A stretch of DNA of 64,000 nt, taken from the NCBI RefSeq assembly GCF_000210295.1, contig NC_026741.1, positions 372,001 to 436,000 on the forward strand, written 5' to 3'. The position numbers were made by a program, and so were the translations under genes. The notes under the pieces were generated by a model, which searched no databases, had not been told where the DNA came from, and was given only the letters and a program-made list of their open reading frames with translations. Origin of the DNA: Trypanosoma brucei gambiense DAL972. Lineage: Eukaryota; Euglenozoa; Kinetoplastea; Trypanosomatida; Trypanosomatidae. Positions 1 to 13,300 of this stretch are shown piece by piece; position 1 is the first letter of the stretch; every line of letters starts with the position of its first letter.

Positions 1-196
1 TTCAGGACTGAAGGGGGGAGGGGGGAGAATTAAGAAAAAAAAAAAGAAAGTGCGTGAGTGAGTGTAGCAGCTATGAGGGGCAGGGGAAATGACGGTGGCG
101 GCGACATGATTGGGGGGGGGGGGGAGGCAAAAGGCGAAGGGGAGAAAATATGAGGGAAGAGCTCGCGTTAAAAAAGAAAAAAAAGGATACATTCAA

Positions 197-198
<2 letters not shown>

Positions 199-250
<52 letters not shown>
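199..250. repeat. (AT)n microsatellite
   Basis: An uninterrupted AT tract of about 26 units in the left-edge intergenic DNA. Similar tracts recur at 1444-1477, 18052-18080, 39314-39337, 52170-52195, 55470-55490 and 58755-58779, all between genes and several within predicted 5' leaders. Confidence 0.95.
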
Positions 251-252
<2 letters not shown>

Positions 253-1343
253 TTCATGACGTAGGATGTGTGATGAGAGAAAGAGGGAAGGGAATGACCA
301 TCGGATTAATGAAAACATTTCATAGCACATGTGGAGCGGTGTAAATCCTTCTGTTTCTGAGGCGCATGTGTGTTTGTGTGTGTCCATCTGTAAAGGATAT
401 GGGGAGAGTTTGTGTTGTGCGCAAAGGGGCGGAGTGTAGCGAAGGTTTAAATTGGGGGGTGGGGGTGCTGCCATCTGTGGGCCTCACCCGGGTGATTAAT
501 GCACTTTAAAAGTGGGGAACGTGACACCCAAAGGGAGAAGGCACATTTTTCTAATTGTACTTGTGCGTGCTTTTGAGCTGCTGCATCTCTCCCCGCTCCC
601 CTTTTTTTGTCTTTCCTTCTTCTTTTCAGGTAATTAGGTTTAAGAAGCATGCCATAGCCGTCTCACTTGGGAGTCAACTTGTGATCCGTAGCATGTGGAG
701 CGGGATGTGAGAGTCACACAAACGAGGGACATCGTCGGGGGCTCTGATTCAACTTCTGTGGGGCCAAACCGAAACAACACCTTCGAAGATATACTCCGTG
801 TATTGTTTTTGTTGTCCACACAATATTTGCTTTTTCTTCCGTTACTTGGGTCTAATAAGTTACCTGCTCTGCTACGCTCGCACCGTCTACCTTTACGTGC
901 ACATTTCACTTCCGCCTATGCGCACTTGCAAACTTACACTTATGTAATATATGTGTACACGCTGTGCTTTTGTTTCATCTTTCTTACTTTCCACTGTGCG
1001 TACACGTATGGCTTCAGCATATTTAACCTGGTACCTTTGGCAGTTAGTAAGGCCACCACCAGTGCCCAACCCCACTGCCTGAGGAGGGCTTTTACTGATT
1101 ATAAAAATACAAAACCAGGAGCAAGAAGGAACAAAATATTAGAAAGAAAGCGGCAGGAGGGGGGGGGGGAGGTGAGAGGGAAAGAAAGATGGGAGTCTCT
1201 AACTCTGGCGGTCATTAGTGATATCAACCTTTCTCATCGCTCTGAAAGGAGTATGTTTGTGCGTGTGGAATTCGCTTTGAGGCAATACGCACCTCTGTGC
1301 TCCCTTCCTTTACCACAATACCAAGGGGGTTCAGGTGGTTAGT

Positions 1344-1401
1344 CATTTATTCCCTCTTTTCTCCTTTTTTCTTTGTTTCACTTGACCACTTGCCTCTTTA
1401 G
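1344..1401 (+). promoter_or_regulatory. Spliced-leader acceptor for the sulfotransferase-like gene
   Basis: A long pyrimidine-rich tract ends in TTTAG at 1401, the first AG after the tract. In trypanosomes this arrangement directs trans-splicing of the spliced leader. It would give a 5' UTR of about 161 nt that contains the (AT)n tract at 1444-1477. The site is inferred from sequence only. Confidence 0.6.
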
Positions 1402-1439
1402 ATTGGTGGGCGCCTCCTCCCTTACGAACCCCTAGTACC

Positions 1440-1481
<42 letters not shown>

Positions 1482-1562
1482 CTACAGGAGGAGGGGGAAG
1501 GAATTGCGCAAATACATCCATCACAAAAGAAGACAAAAGAGTAAGACGGAGACGCACTCGTA

Positions 1563-2396
1563 ATGTTACGCTGCGCTACCAGTTTTCGATGTTACATGCG
1601 CGTGATTTGCCTCACGATGGCTCCTGATGGCGCCATGACAAATGCTTTGCGAAAATTGGACTACACACCGTACACGCTGCGAAGCGCTTTCTCACAGGGC
1701 CGTGCCAACCGTCACCCGACTGAATGGGCTTCTGCTCTACGGGGCGAGCGGGACATTGACTTGTGCAAACTGATGGCAGATTTTGACGCTGCTGTGGGGC
1801 CTCCGGCCGCTATGTTGTATGCCAAGCTCCTGCGCGAATGCCCGGATTATACGAAAGTAATATTAGTGAAGGAGACGGACAAACAACAATGGGCGCGAGA
1901 ACACGAGAGATGCGTTATATCACTTCTGAAGGGACACCGCCACCCACCCCAAAACCGTATTGCTAAGGCATTTTACACAATATTGAGCGAAATGGCACCG
2001 CGCCCGATCGAACAGCCGTTGGGGGCGATTTCAGGGAATGGAGATGATGACACTCGAATTTCAGGACGCGTGGACGCGCTGGAACGTTATGAAGCTGAGG
2101 TTTGCCGGGAGGTGCCTTCCAGTCGCTTGTTGGTGTATCATCACGGCGATGGCTGGGAGCCCTTATGTAGTTTTTTGGGGAGGGAAGTCCCTGGTGAGCC
2201 ATTTCCGCCTTATGATAGTGGAATGCACGTAATTCGTAATCTCCATGAACGTGTCGAGCGTACTGAGAAAATAGCGTATGTAGCCGTGCTATTACTTGGT
2301 GGTACGGCATTGTATGCCTTCTTTCCAGTTTTGCTAGACATGAAGGAATATTTTGAAAAGTTGTACAGAGACTACCAGATTGCGTATGGACAGTGA
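1563..2396 (+). CDS. Degenerate sulfotransferase-fold protein with C-terminal membrane segment
   Basis: This 277-residue protein resembles the Sulfotransfer_4 family (P-loop NTPase-like PAPS-dependent sulfotransferases) seen in protists and fungi. The clearest match is at residues 187-218, where RLLVYHHGDGWEPLCSFLG and the following PxEPFP stretch fit the family's C-terminal signature. Residues 72-112 fit the family's middle part (FDAAVGPPAAMLY, then a VILVKETDKQQW strand-turn). The N-terminal PAPS-binding loop, normally GxxRTGTxSL, should fall at about residues 15-30, but the sequence there is LTMAPDGAMTNALRKL, with no Gly-Arg-Thr-Gly pattern. One hydrophobic segment at about 236-257 suggests a membrane anchor near the C-terminus. 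Methionines at 12, 19 and 25 are alternative starts; I keep the first ATG after the splice acceptor. It is probably a non-catalytic or repurposed fold; the family assignment is fairly secure, the function is not. Confidence 0.75.
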   Translation: MLRCATSFRCYMRVICLTMAPDGAMTNALRKLDYTPYTLRSAFSQGRANRHPTEWASALRGERDIDLCKLMADFDAAVGPPAAMLYAKLLRECPDYTKVILVKETDKQQWAREHERCVISLLKGHRHPPQNRIAKAFYTILSEMAPRPIEQPLGAISGNGDDDTRISGRVDALERYEAEVCREVPSSRLLVYHHGDGWEPLCSFLGREVPGEPFPPYDSGMHVIRNLHERVERTEKIAYVAVLLLGGTALYAFFPVLLDMKEYFEKLYRDYQIAYGQ

Positions 2397-4335
2397 TCGT
2401 TCGCTTTCCCTCTTGCCATCCCCTTTTACAATTGTTTGGTTACACGTAAGAGGTGGTGGCTTCTATGCAAATTGGTTCCACTCCATTGCTGTTGGCATAT
2501 TTGTAAGAATATTGTGAGCAGTTGGTGTTCTGTGGTTTTATGGAAGCCTGTTTGTCATACTCCATCTTTGTCGTTATCATTATTTTTGTTATTATGCAGA
2601 GACCACAATACCAAAATCTGATAGCGTGTTTTACACATTAAATTTATTTCGTCCTTCATAGCTCTTTTTTTTTCTTTTTTTTTGTTTCGTGCGTCAAGTC
2701 CACTTGCCAGCCTTTCATATCGTACCTTTTGTCTTACCCTACACTTGGCGGTGTGGCGACCTAAATGGGCCAACTTTTTGTGGGCTCGCTTTTGTTGTTG
2801 TGAGTGAAAAAGGTGCTTACGATTTTTTCTTTTTTTTTTTTGTTTTACTCTCCAACCATTTGTTCTTTCCTCCTCTTTTTTTATTTTCTGCACATTTTTG
2901 TGGGGTCGGTAGTGTTCTTTCGTTTTGTTTTTGGTTCTTCCTTCTTTTAACACCGGCTGGGGTGAGGCCTCTCCACGTGTCATCCATTACCATTTCATTC
3001 AATGCTACTGGAATGTATAAAATTACAAAATTGAGGGGTAAGAGAGTTGTTAGGATGGATGAGGCAAAGGAAAAAACGCAGGGGGAAAAGAAAACAACAG
3101 CAACATAAAAAAAAAAGCGCAAATGGACGATATCTGCTGCACATATTAGAGGACGAAGTGCCACGCGGTTGGTGCGTTTTGTATTTGTTTTCCCTGTTAA
3201 ATAGCTTCTAATTATTTCTTGATTTTGAAGTTTATTGAGGCGTTGTTATTGTTATTGCTGTTGTTGTTATTGTTGTTCCTTCGGTTATCATTGGCCACTA
3301 TCGCTTCCGAGATGAACAATTTTGAATTGCCTTTGTTGGTGACCTCGATGTCTTTCCTTACACCACTCGAATGTGGTGGGCGCGGTGTAAACTTGACTGT
3401 AAAGTTTCAACTCCTCCTTCATCTCTTGTTTTCTGCATTTTTCCATTTCCATATGGACACGTTTATCTGTATGCATATATGTTTACTAATTTGTGTACGT
3501 CTTCCTTCCTTCCCTCTTTTCTTTTTTTTTTTCCCCCATTCCTGTTCGCTGTGGCAGAGTAGCAGTGTGGGTGCGTGAAGGTTTGTGCGCATTGTGCAGC
3601 AGCAGCTTAGTGCTCAGGAGGAGGGGGGGGTCCAGAGTATTTTTTTTCCCCCTTTACAAAAAGGAGAAAAAAGAAAGTACGGTGGGAAGAAGTGAGGAAG
3701 AAAGGTTACGAGACCTAGAAGGAAGAAAAGAGAAAGGAAGAGAAGGAGGTGAAACAAAACCCGAAGGTGTAGGTGGGGGAAAAAAGCAAAAGAAAAAAGG
3801 ACAAATATAAATACCAATCAAGGAAGAAAGAAATAAAGAGGTCAGTGGAAGTGAGAGAAGAGAGGAGCACAAGTGGGTGCAACAAGAGGGAGTGTGTAAA
3901 AAGAGGGTTATTAAGCACATCAGAAGAAAGGGAAAGGTCAGCACGCATAGGTGAACTGCGGGAGAACAAGAACAAAAGCAGGTTGAAAGCAGAAGAGGGG
4001 GAAGGTTTTTCTTTTCCTTTTTTTCCCCCTCTCAAAAAAAGAGGCTTCACAAGGTTCAAAGCGGTCGGCACAACCGAAAACGAAAGAGGAAGATAAGGGC
4101 GAGACAAAAAACTCGGGGGACGGGTACAAAAGGCTGGTGATCAACACTGGAAGCCGAAGCTTCGAGTGGAAAGTTGAAGAGACCAAGTCATTGGACTGTA
4201 GGAAAGGGGCGTGACGACATTGTGGCATTAAATACCGCAGGGGAGGGGTTCAATTCCGTTGGAAAGTAAAAGTAAAGACCAAATAGTTTTTTCCATTATT
4301 TATTATTTACCATTGGAAGCAGAAGAGAGACTTGA
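2397..4335. other. Intergenic region with no gene seen
   Basis: This stretch holds the 3' UTR of the sulfotransferase-like gene and the leader of the HECT ligase gene. It contains T-rich runs, GTT/TTA microsatellite-like runs near 3240-3280, and purine-rich DNA from 3660 to 4000. Open frames here are low-complexity and have no recognisable domain. A pyrimidine tract at 4006-4034, followed by AG at about 4042, is a plausible spliced-leader acceptor. A second, weaker tract lies just upstream of 4318. Confidence 0.65.
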
Positions 4336-7300
4336 ATGTTGGCAGTACGAGGGCGTGCCGGTTCTTTTCGCAACCAAGGGGGTATGACATTTCAAGGAAA
4401 TGAGTATCATGTTACTCAGCAGTTACAACTTCTTCCCCCCGTGCTTCAACGTTATGTGGGGCGTCTGCACGAGTGTTTGGTTGACTGCCGGCTAACACCA
4501 CAGGTGTTCCATGAAATACTGAACGACGAGGAGTTTTTTCGTGATGTAAGGGGCTCTTACAACAAGAGGTTTGGGGATATTATTAAGACAGTTGCTGGGG
4601 AGTGGTGGAGTACATGCATGAAGGACATTTTGCAGAGAGTTAGTAGTGCAGCTGATGGAGTGGACAATGCCCCCGCTGCTTCGTGTAGCGCTGTTCGTGC
4701 AGCGAATGAAGAGACAACGGAGGGGACATCAAGTTTGGATCAAGTCCTGCCCGGGAAGTGTGACGATGAGGCTTCAAGCATTGAAGTTTGTAGAGACCTA
4801 CGGGCTGTGTTGTTACTCGCGGTCGTGGTGTGTTCGCCATACTGTGTGATCCGGGGACCAGACACTCCTGTCATTACATGTACCGCTCGTGTTATGCTTT
4901 GCCGTGACCCATCTATAATTTACCTGGGTCTCCTCATAAACCTCGCGCAGTCAAACCAGGCCGAGAGGTCGCTTGATAGTGCCATGGTACTCCGCACACT
5001 TGCCCATGGGTGGGGTTCGTCCCCCACATTTGAAGATGTTGTAAAGTGCTGTCTCCGTGCCCGTCGTCGCAGACAACGCCGCTTAGCTGCTCCGAACGAG
5101 GAGGAACAAGTAAATGCAATTTCTACTGAAGAGGATGATGCCGAGGAAGCGGCTGACATAGCACTCTTGCAGCTGCCTGGTTTGGTTAGGGACCCACTTC
5201 AGATTGTCCCCGACCGCAGTGCTGCCCAGTCTTCCGGTGGTGGAGGGAAGTGCATGTCCGACTCGCTGCACATTGGGCGGTGCGTTTTACAGAGCATGGC
5301 GAGCGCTGCAGGCAATCCGGAGCGTCTGCTTTGGTGGTGCCGTTGTCGGTTGCTCTGTATGCAGTTGTTATCGCCAGCTGACTGTGAGGAACTGTTGGCT
5401 GGACCATCATGCGATTTCTTTCGTAGCTTGTGGAAGGTAGAGCGCATGTTTGGTGACATTTTAGACCTTGCGGAACATGATGACGATGGGGAGGAGAGTG
5501 ATGCGTGCTACGGTGGTATTAGCAGTACTAGTGGCGTGGGCAGCGCCCCGACGGTGGCTGCTCTTGTTGGGATAGTAGCTGACATTGTGCGTGGGTGGCA
5601 TAGGGCAGAAAATAGTGGTGGTGCAATGGGGAGTATTGTTTTAAACTACACGTCGCGTAACCCATTCGAAACAGTGAACCGAGTCGTGCCCGGGCACCGC
5701 AAGTTTCAGCAGCGGAGCCACCGTTGCCTTGCGCGCGACTGGCAGTACGGACTCTTAGTGCAGTATCACAGTACACACTTGGCGGTTTTTCCGCACCCCA
5801 ACTCGTCATATGCCACGATGTTGCCTGTGATGGTCGCTCAGCTGACCGACGTGTTGCGGCATTACCCGCACTACAGCCCTATTCAGCTCATGTACTCCCT
5901 GGCACTCACGCGGGAGAACACAAACACGTCAGTTGCACTGAACTCGGGTCTTGTGCCTGCTATAGTAACAGTGATGAGAACGTACATGGATGAGAAACAA
6001 GAATATGGGGAAAACGCTAGTGCAGACAATGGGACAGAAGGAATTCGATACGGCTGGTCGTATAAGGCGGCAGGTGTGCTTCACTGGTGTTTCACTGTGC
6101 TAGAGCAACTGGCGACACTTTCTACACATGAATCCGTGAACCCTATAGTGTTTTTGCTGTCTCCTGCAGAGGAAGACGGCTATGAGTTGTGTCATCATAT
6201 TTGTAAAAAGATTTTCTACCCCGGCGGACATCCCGTGCTATTGGTCGCCGCATTCCGCTTCTTTTCTGCGTGCATTCATCACAACGTACGGGATGTTGTT
6301 CCTGCACTGCAACAGCGTGGCGTGTTAGACACACTACTGAAGATTGGGGAGAGTACGGATATTCTCGAGAGGTACAATTGCCCTAGAGGTGAGGCGAATT
6401 CAGAGGAAGGAGTAGCGGTTCAGCAAGCGGGAGAGGGCCAACCACCGCTTGCTACGAGTGTGAAAGGAAATAAGGTAGCACCGATTACACTTGCCGAGTA
6501 CTCTGCTTACTATGAGCAAGCAGTGCCAATAGTGTGCATATGCAGTATGCTACAAGCCTTCGCTGTGCACAATAGCACGCACGCGAGCCTAGTCAATCGG
6601 ATGATCATGCGGCGTTTCGTATGGAGTCTTACTGTCCCGTATTTTCCGGAAGTGTCGTCTCCGCTGTCGGTTCCGTCGTCTCCTTCTACTCTCGCTGTGC
6701 TTTGTGTGGAGAGGGTGGAGCCCCAGCGTGTATTCACAAGACTAGCTGCTGCCGCTGGTGTGGACCTGCTCGTGCTCATACGCACCCTTCCGCCGCTGCA
6801 GGACTACTTTTTCGAGTCCGTGGAAGAGACCCTGAAGTCTCTTATTGAGGAGGCTAAACAGAAGGGACCACCACTAAGGGATGTTGGCCTGTCTATGTGG
6901 AACATACTTGCATGTTTCAGTGACCTCGAGTACAAGCAACTCGCGCAACGTGGTTCAGGTCGCCGCGGGCGCAGCCAACGCGCAGATCAAGCCAGTGAAG
7001 CAGCTGATGCCTTGCTTGACAAGTTTAAGAATTGCGGTAAGGTGGTAGCAGGTTCTTTAGGCACTCTTCTGAAGCTTTCGTCGACAGTCCCCTTTGCTAG
7101 TCCCGTATCCTTGCTCAGCAATGGCAATGTGTTGACTTCTAATCTCTTCGACGTTCAGTGCATGATGTTCGAATCGCTTACACGTGAGGTAATCCAGTTT
7201 GCATCTGATATTGTAAAGGACGCTCTGCAAGGGGGGAACAATGGTGTTTTGACGGAGGAGCAGGCAGGAGCACTGTGGTCTTTGTTTTTCCTGTTCTTTC

Positions 7301-10300
7301 GAAAGACTTCTCACGGCTCGTCGTCTGCAAATGGCACAAACCACTTTCGTCGCGATCTGGCCAACGTTATTTTTGACGCGTTCATTGCACTTGAGATGGC
7401 GACCGGCACACAGAGGACACAAGAAGAGTCTGCAGGGTCTGCGGTCCCTGCGCTTACCCCGGTAGCTGCTTCCCCAACGGTTGGAGACCAGGTTATTGGT
7501 TTGATGGATGCCCATTCAATGTGGAGCTCGGATTTCGAGTTGTCTGCACTAGCGAACAACTTGCTGAGTAGCGCTTTGTCCATGGCTTTACCTCCGTCAG
7601 ATCGGTCGCCTGCCAACACCCCCCTAAACTTTTTTGCTGCTGTTGTTGATGGACCCAACGCCGGTAACGATGCCTTCGGTGTCAGGCACGTTGATACGAC
7701 GTCTGCTGATGCAGAAAGGGGGAATACGGAAACAGGCCCGAGTGCCGTTAGTGGTTCGTCCAGTGCTGTGGAGCGATTCCGCAATGATGTGTCCAGGCTT
7801 CTCACTTCGTCGCAGACACGGCACCGGCACTCTCTACCAACTTTCCATACACATTATCACGGGAGTGGGGTGCCGCTAAATCCTCATACATCTGGCTCGG
7901 GTCACATTATGTTAGTCGCCCCATCGTACATCCTTGGTGGAGTGCGGGAGCTGCTTCAGAAAGTGGCAAAATCTGTGACGGCTGCTGCAAGGGTGCGCAA
8001 AGAGGAGGAGGACATAAAGGAGGAGGGCGATACCAGTGAAGCCGGGTGTCCACCTCAGAAAATGCAGTCGGAACAAATGCATCACTTTGCGGCACTTGAG
8101 GCTGTGGATCTTGCGCCCTTGCGGGAGGCGGAAATGCGTTTGCAAGCCGCGGAGGCGGCGCTTTCCGTTGGTTGGAAGTACATTAGTGGGAACAGTGGTT
8201 TGGTAGCGTTTCTTCATAATATTATAGGAAACCTCTGGCGAATTACGGAGTGTCTTTTGCCAGTGCAGAATAGCCAGTTGTTAACGGGACCGTTGTCGTC
8301 GACATCTTCTGCGTTGGTGAATAATCCTTGTAACTCCTGTGGTGTCGGCGGCGTGGCTGAAAGGGGGAGTGCGGTTGCCACGAGCGACACGACTGCGAAC
8401 TCGGGTGCCACCGCAGGACCACCATTAGATGCAGAAAAACTGAAGACAGTTGTTGGATACTTGACTGGCATCCTCGAGGCACTGCTGAAGCTACCTCCCG
8501 ACCGTGGTCTCCAGCGATTTCCGTGGCAACCGAGGTTGCTTTACTTTGCACTCATTACCTGGCGGTCGCGTGGGCTCGAGCTGAGTCCGGCGATGATACT
8601 TGGAGCGCTTGCGCATCTGGTGGATCTGGGTAGTGAAGTTTTTAAGCGGGGTGCCACTGTGATATCTCCTTCGATCAGCGCTTGTGAAAGTGAAGTGGAT
8701 GTGGAAGCGGTGGGGGATGACCGATCGCCGCTCACTCTAGGCTCCCCACCGCGTCCCGATTCCCATCATCCCAATCGCAGTGAGGAGGACAGCATGGTGA
8801 GGATTCGTGTGGCTGGCGACTTCGCCGATCTGTTTGGTGAGGTGCTGCCATCTGTGTCACTGCGATCGGAGCGGCTAGTGCAACTTTCCCTTCGAAATAG
8901 GACGTCGAGGTTAGACACCCCTGTCGCTCCAAGAACCCCTGAAGTCTCGGCAACGGGGTTCCCTCGCGACACGGAGGAGTGGAGGGGGTTTGGACCTGTT
9001 TCGTTGGCGGAGTACGCCCCCTGCTGGGTTCTTGAGGTTGCAGCCACCATGCACGCTAATGACAAATCTGTAGGGAAAATGTGGGTGCTCATACGTCGGC
9101 TCTGCAGCAAGTTGTGCTGGATTTACCACACGTACAGTTCGCCAGTTTCCGCTAACTCGGGTGCAGGTGATGATGACCAGCCAAAAAAGGGTATTTTACT
9201 GATAGAAAGAATAATTCGCCTTGTTCTTGAGGACCCTGTTCGCAACTATACTCTTTTGGAATTTCTAGCCGTCGTTTTGTCGCAGGATGAAACCACGGCT
9301 CAACGCGAGGCACTTGTCACACGAACTCAGCTTCCGTACGCCATATTGGATTGCATTGTGAAAGAAGTCAGGCGGATTGAAAATGAGCAGAACGAGGATG
9401 CTTCCAAGAAAAAGGAAAAGTGGTCTCTTCGAAACTCTATGCTAGGCCAACTCTTCTGTTTCCTGTCGTCGTGTTCAGTAGGCGCGCTGACGGAGAAGGG
9501 AACCGGGGCCTGTCCGCATTACCGCGGTAATTCCACCAGCTTCTGTTGGATGGGGCACCTTTGTCCTCATCCCCACGTTGGCGATAAGTCCGGCTCGCAC
9601 ATGAGACGAGGATCTGCGAGGTCGTCAAAGGTGACGCGACAAATAGCAAAGGTGCTTGAAGAGTTTGGTTACAAAGGGGATGTTTCTCCTCAAGCCCCAC
9701 CTAGTGAACTAGAAACGGTGACGTCGGACGCCGTAACCGGTGCGACGTCACGGCGCGCCACTGGTCGCAACATGCGGGGCACTGAGGCACCAGGGCAAAA
9801 CCCTGCTGAAAATGCAAGAAACGATGGGGATGAGACTGCCACTCACCAGGACGATGCAGTATCTGGAGTTTCTTCTGTCACGAAAAAGTGTGTTGATGTG
9901 AAGCTCAAACTGTCATCCGTCGTTGGAGGCACGTCGTCACTTCCAAAGTCTATGCTGTCTGAGTGCGCAGTGCTTGTTCTAGATTATCTTGCCGATGATG
10001 ATGAAACAAACGAAGCTGAGAAGTGGGAGTCACTGAATACGGAGGATACGAGAAGCGACACCCTCTGTACTCCACGTCACGTTGCTCGCCGTGCCGCCAA
10101 AGTGAGCGGTGAAACGAACGTATTGGAAACACCCATAATATGCATTGCTGTGGCGTTGTTGGCCCAGTTGTTGGACGCGGGTGATACCACACTACTGTCT
10201 CACATATACAAACTTAACGAAACATCGAAGAAGGGCTTTGTTATGCGGGCTGTTTCCCGGTTGCTGAGGGAGGATATGATACCCACCTCGGTTTGTGTGC

Positions 10301-13300
10301 ATGTGCTTAAAGCCCTCGTTGACCAGTCGGACCACACCGAGTGGGTGGTGTACTCAGCCATGGTCAGCGCGGTTCAAAATTGTATTCGCGCTGGTGTCAC
10401 GGTGTTGTTAAAGGAGACAGATGTCCGCGACATGTACGCGAGTAGCGTGCTTGGTGCCGGGCGAAAGGCTATCGCTCCCCGTGTTGGCGGAGATGTGTAC
10501 CGCCACTCGGTGCCTATGGATGAATTTGTTACGTGCCTTCGCACTGTTGTTGATAAGCATCCAAAGGCTTTTTGTACCGTGTTTAATAGCGCTTGCATTG
10601 TGCACATTGTTTCTGCGGAGGGGAACCCCAAGGGAGACACCAGGAGTGCCGTATTACTAGCTCCGCGTAAGCCCCCACGCATCCATGCAATGGGAAGTGC
10701 CCCGTCGCCTCAACGCACCACTGTGGAGTATGTGTTGGACACACTTCTGCGCCGTCTTGCACAAAAGCAGCTGCCACCAAGTTTTGTTGCAGCAGTGCTG
10801 AACAACATCACCACTCTCCCTGCGGTGGCATCTATTGTAACGACTTATTGCGTAAACGTTCCAGTTCCGGAGAGCATGCGGGGTGCCTTTCTGGACCAGA
10901 AGGCTGAGGAGGATGAACCCACGCTAAACCAGAAACAGGAGTTTGGTGACAGCTTTTTATTGCATGAGGCGACGCCTCGGCCACTTACCCCGTTCCTTGC
11001 CGTGCTCCTATTTATGGACGAGCGGCAATTGGAGTGCCTCGAGCCGTTTCTTTCTAATGTTGCGCAGAAGGCACCATCGCGTATGGCGCATATTCTCCTC
11101 CAGGCACTTGATGTAACACTTACGGCGCTTTCTTCGGAGAACAGCGGGGGTAACTGTCTTGTTACCCGAAATGAAGAAATGGAACTTGTGCACCGTGCGT
11201 CAAGTAGGCCTTCGCCGCGTACCATGGCCTGTAGCTTGCTGCATGCGCTTCGGCTGCTGCTCGTGGTGACCTCCAGTTCGCTAGTTTGGCGCCTGTGCGA
11301 AGAGCTGTGGCAGCGTGGCGCACTTGACTTATTGTATCGGATGGTTGAGCAGAAGTGTTATTCAACAGAGAAAGATGCGGCCACACTGATCCTCGTCATC
11401 CGGCGCCTGCTTCTGGCCCACAGCAAGTGCGCCGGACGGAGCAACGGGAAGGTTTCACCGGCTGCCGGCCATGGTGTTACAGCTGGCAGCAGCGTGAGCA
11501 GGGGGACAATGACTGGCTTGCAGGGCGCAGAACTGTCGGATGCCCATCTGGGACTAATGCGGCACCGACAGAGACGGCAGCAGCAGCAGAGCGGTGCAGA
11601 GGAGGATGAAGAGGATTCACAGACCCCTCCACCAGATACTGGAAGGGAGGAGGGACGGACCCTGGGCGAGGCGGGCATGAGCCCCCTACCAACCGGTATG
11701 CAGCAACCCCATCGGCAGCAGTTTTTGCAGTCAGGCAGTGTTGATGACTCTTTTTACCTCAACGCACTTGTTAATGGAAATGACTCACGACGGGAGGCAA
11801 GTGATTCAAACAACAGACGTCGGCGGTCGCTTGAGGAGGGGACCTTCAGCGGGTTTTTATTGGGTCTTGGCGAACTGCTGCGACCTACCCAGGATATTGT
11901 ATCATTTGAAAGTCGCAATATTTCTGACAGCACTCACGATGAGGATGAAAGTGATGTGACGGGGGATGGGGATATCGGCGGAGTTTCACCCGGGCAGCAA
12001 GCGATCCATCTGGTAGTGGGGAGAATTGGAGGTGGGTTTACTCCGAGAGGTTCCGGTGATGGCGATGACAATAGCGGCCACAATGAGGGGGGTGAAAGGA
12101 ACATCGCGCGGGGGGCGCGTAGCGAGAGTGGGTTTGATATGAGTGGTGCCGATGACGATGACATGGGTGGTAATGATGATGGCGGGCCTCACAGTGATGG
12201 TGGCGATGACGACGATGTGGAGGGTGCGGATTTCGATCTCAATGACACAGATGACGACGACGATGATGATGATGATGATGACGACGACGACGATGATGAT
12301 GACGATGATGATGACGATGAAGAGCTTCTTAACTTCGACAGCGAGTATTATGATGATGAGATGGAGCGGGGCTCCGTTTCTTTTTCTCCTCACAACCGCT
12401 ATCCACCAGGTGGCCTTCTGGGGGGTACTGGGCCACAAATCCCCTTCGACTCCTTCACAGTGGGTAACGAACCACGTATGGATGGGCGACCAGCCTCAAT
12501 AGAGGCATGGGATTTTAGCTCGGTCCGCAGGGACCAAAGGATACGCCTTGAGGATCTTCACCCGCATGGCGAAGGGTGGTCGCTCCCCAGTGCTGTTCCT
12601 GATCCTGCTGACTTTTGGAGCGTCTTTGCTCATGGTCGTTTGGAAGGTGCAGACCATATGTTTCACACTCTTTATGGAAGTAGCCGTCATAGCAGTACGT
12701 CCCGGCTTGTGAACATATGTTCAATTGTGAACATGGAGGTGAGAGAACAATGGGAGAGTGTTCAAGCTCTTCACCCGGTGAGGCAAGTTTTGCGTGAAAC
12801 AAGTGAGGCTCCTCCGGACCCTGAGGTGACACCACCGGCACCAGAGGCGGCGGGTGAACCCAGAAACGGTGATGAAACCGCTGCGTGGAATGCTGGAGGT
12901 GACGATATTACTTTAATTGGAGGCAATGGTGATACCCAACCGCTGTTATATGAACCTGGTCATGGTGAAGGCCAGCTACAGCAACAGGTGAACGACCGCA
13001 CGGGCACTGACATTGCTACGATGGCAGAGGCAAATGTGGCACACGTACCGGGGGAAACCGCGACTCAAGGATTCTCCAACAGCGAATCGAGTGGTGCTAC
13101 TCGTATACTTGCTTCCCCCGGTTCTGCCACCGATGATGTGGGGGCGGGTCTCGCTTTGCTGGACTTTGGCGGTCAAAGCGTTGCCCCTCAGGCAGACCCT
13201 GCCGAAACTCATATTGCCTCGGATGCTGGCGTTACCAGTTCTGTGGTTGCGAGCGCGGGGTCGGCGTTAACTGCCCCACCAACCGCTATCGCAGAACCAC

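Larger units (their letters stand above)
1..1562. other. Left-edge intergenic region with (AT)n tracts
   Basis: I see no convincing gene here. The region contains G-rich and A-rich runs, an (AT)n microsatellite at 199-250 and another at 1444-1477. A 215-codon open frame at 695-1342 starts with GTG and has low-complexity, UTR-like composition, so I do not call it. The region most likely holds the 3' UTR of a gene left of the window and the 5' leader of the gene at 1563. Confidence 0.7.

Noticed and set aside
695..1342. 215-codon + strand open frame
   Set aside because: It starts with GTG, is rich in UTR-like Tyr/Phe/Leu and Arg/Lys/Gly runs, and has no domain.
4247..4257. GGTTCAATTCC matches the tRNA B-box consensus
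   Set aside because: No T-stem can be formed around it, no A-box lies at the right distance, and no cloverleaf folds. It is a chance match in the HECT leader.
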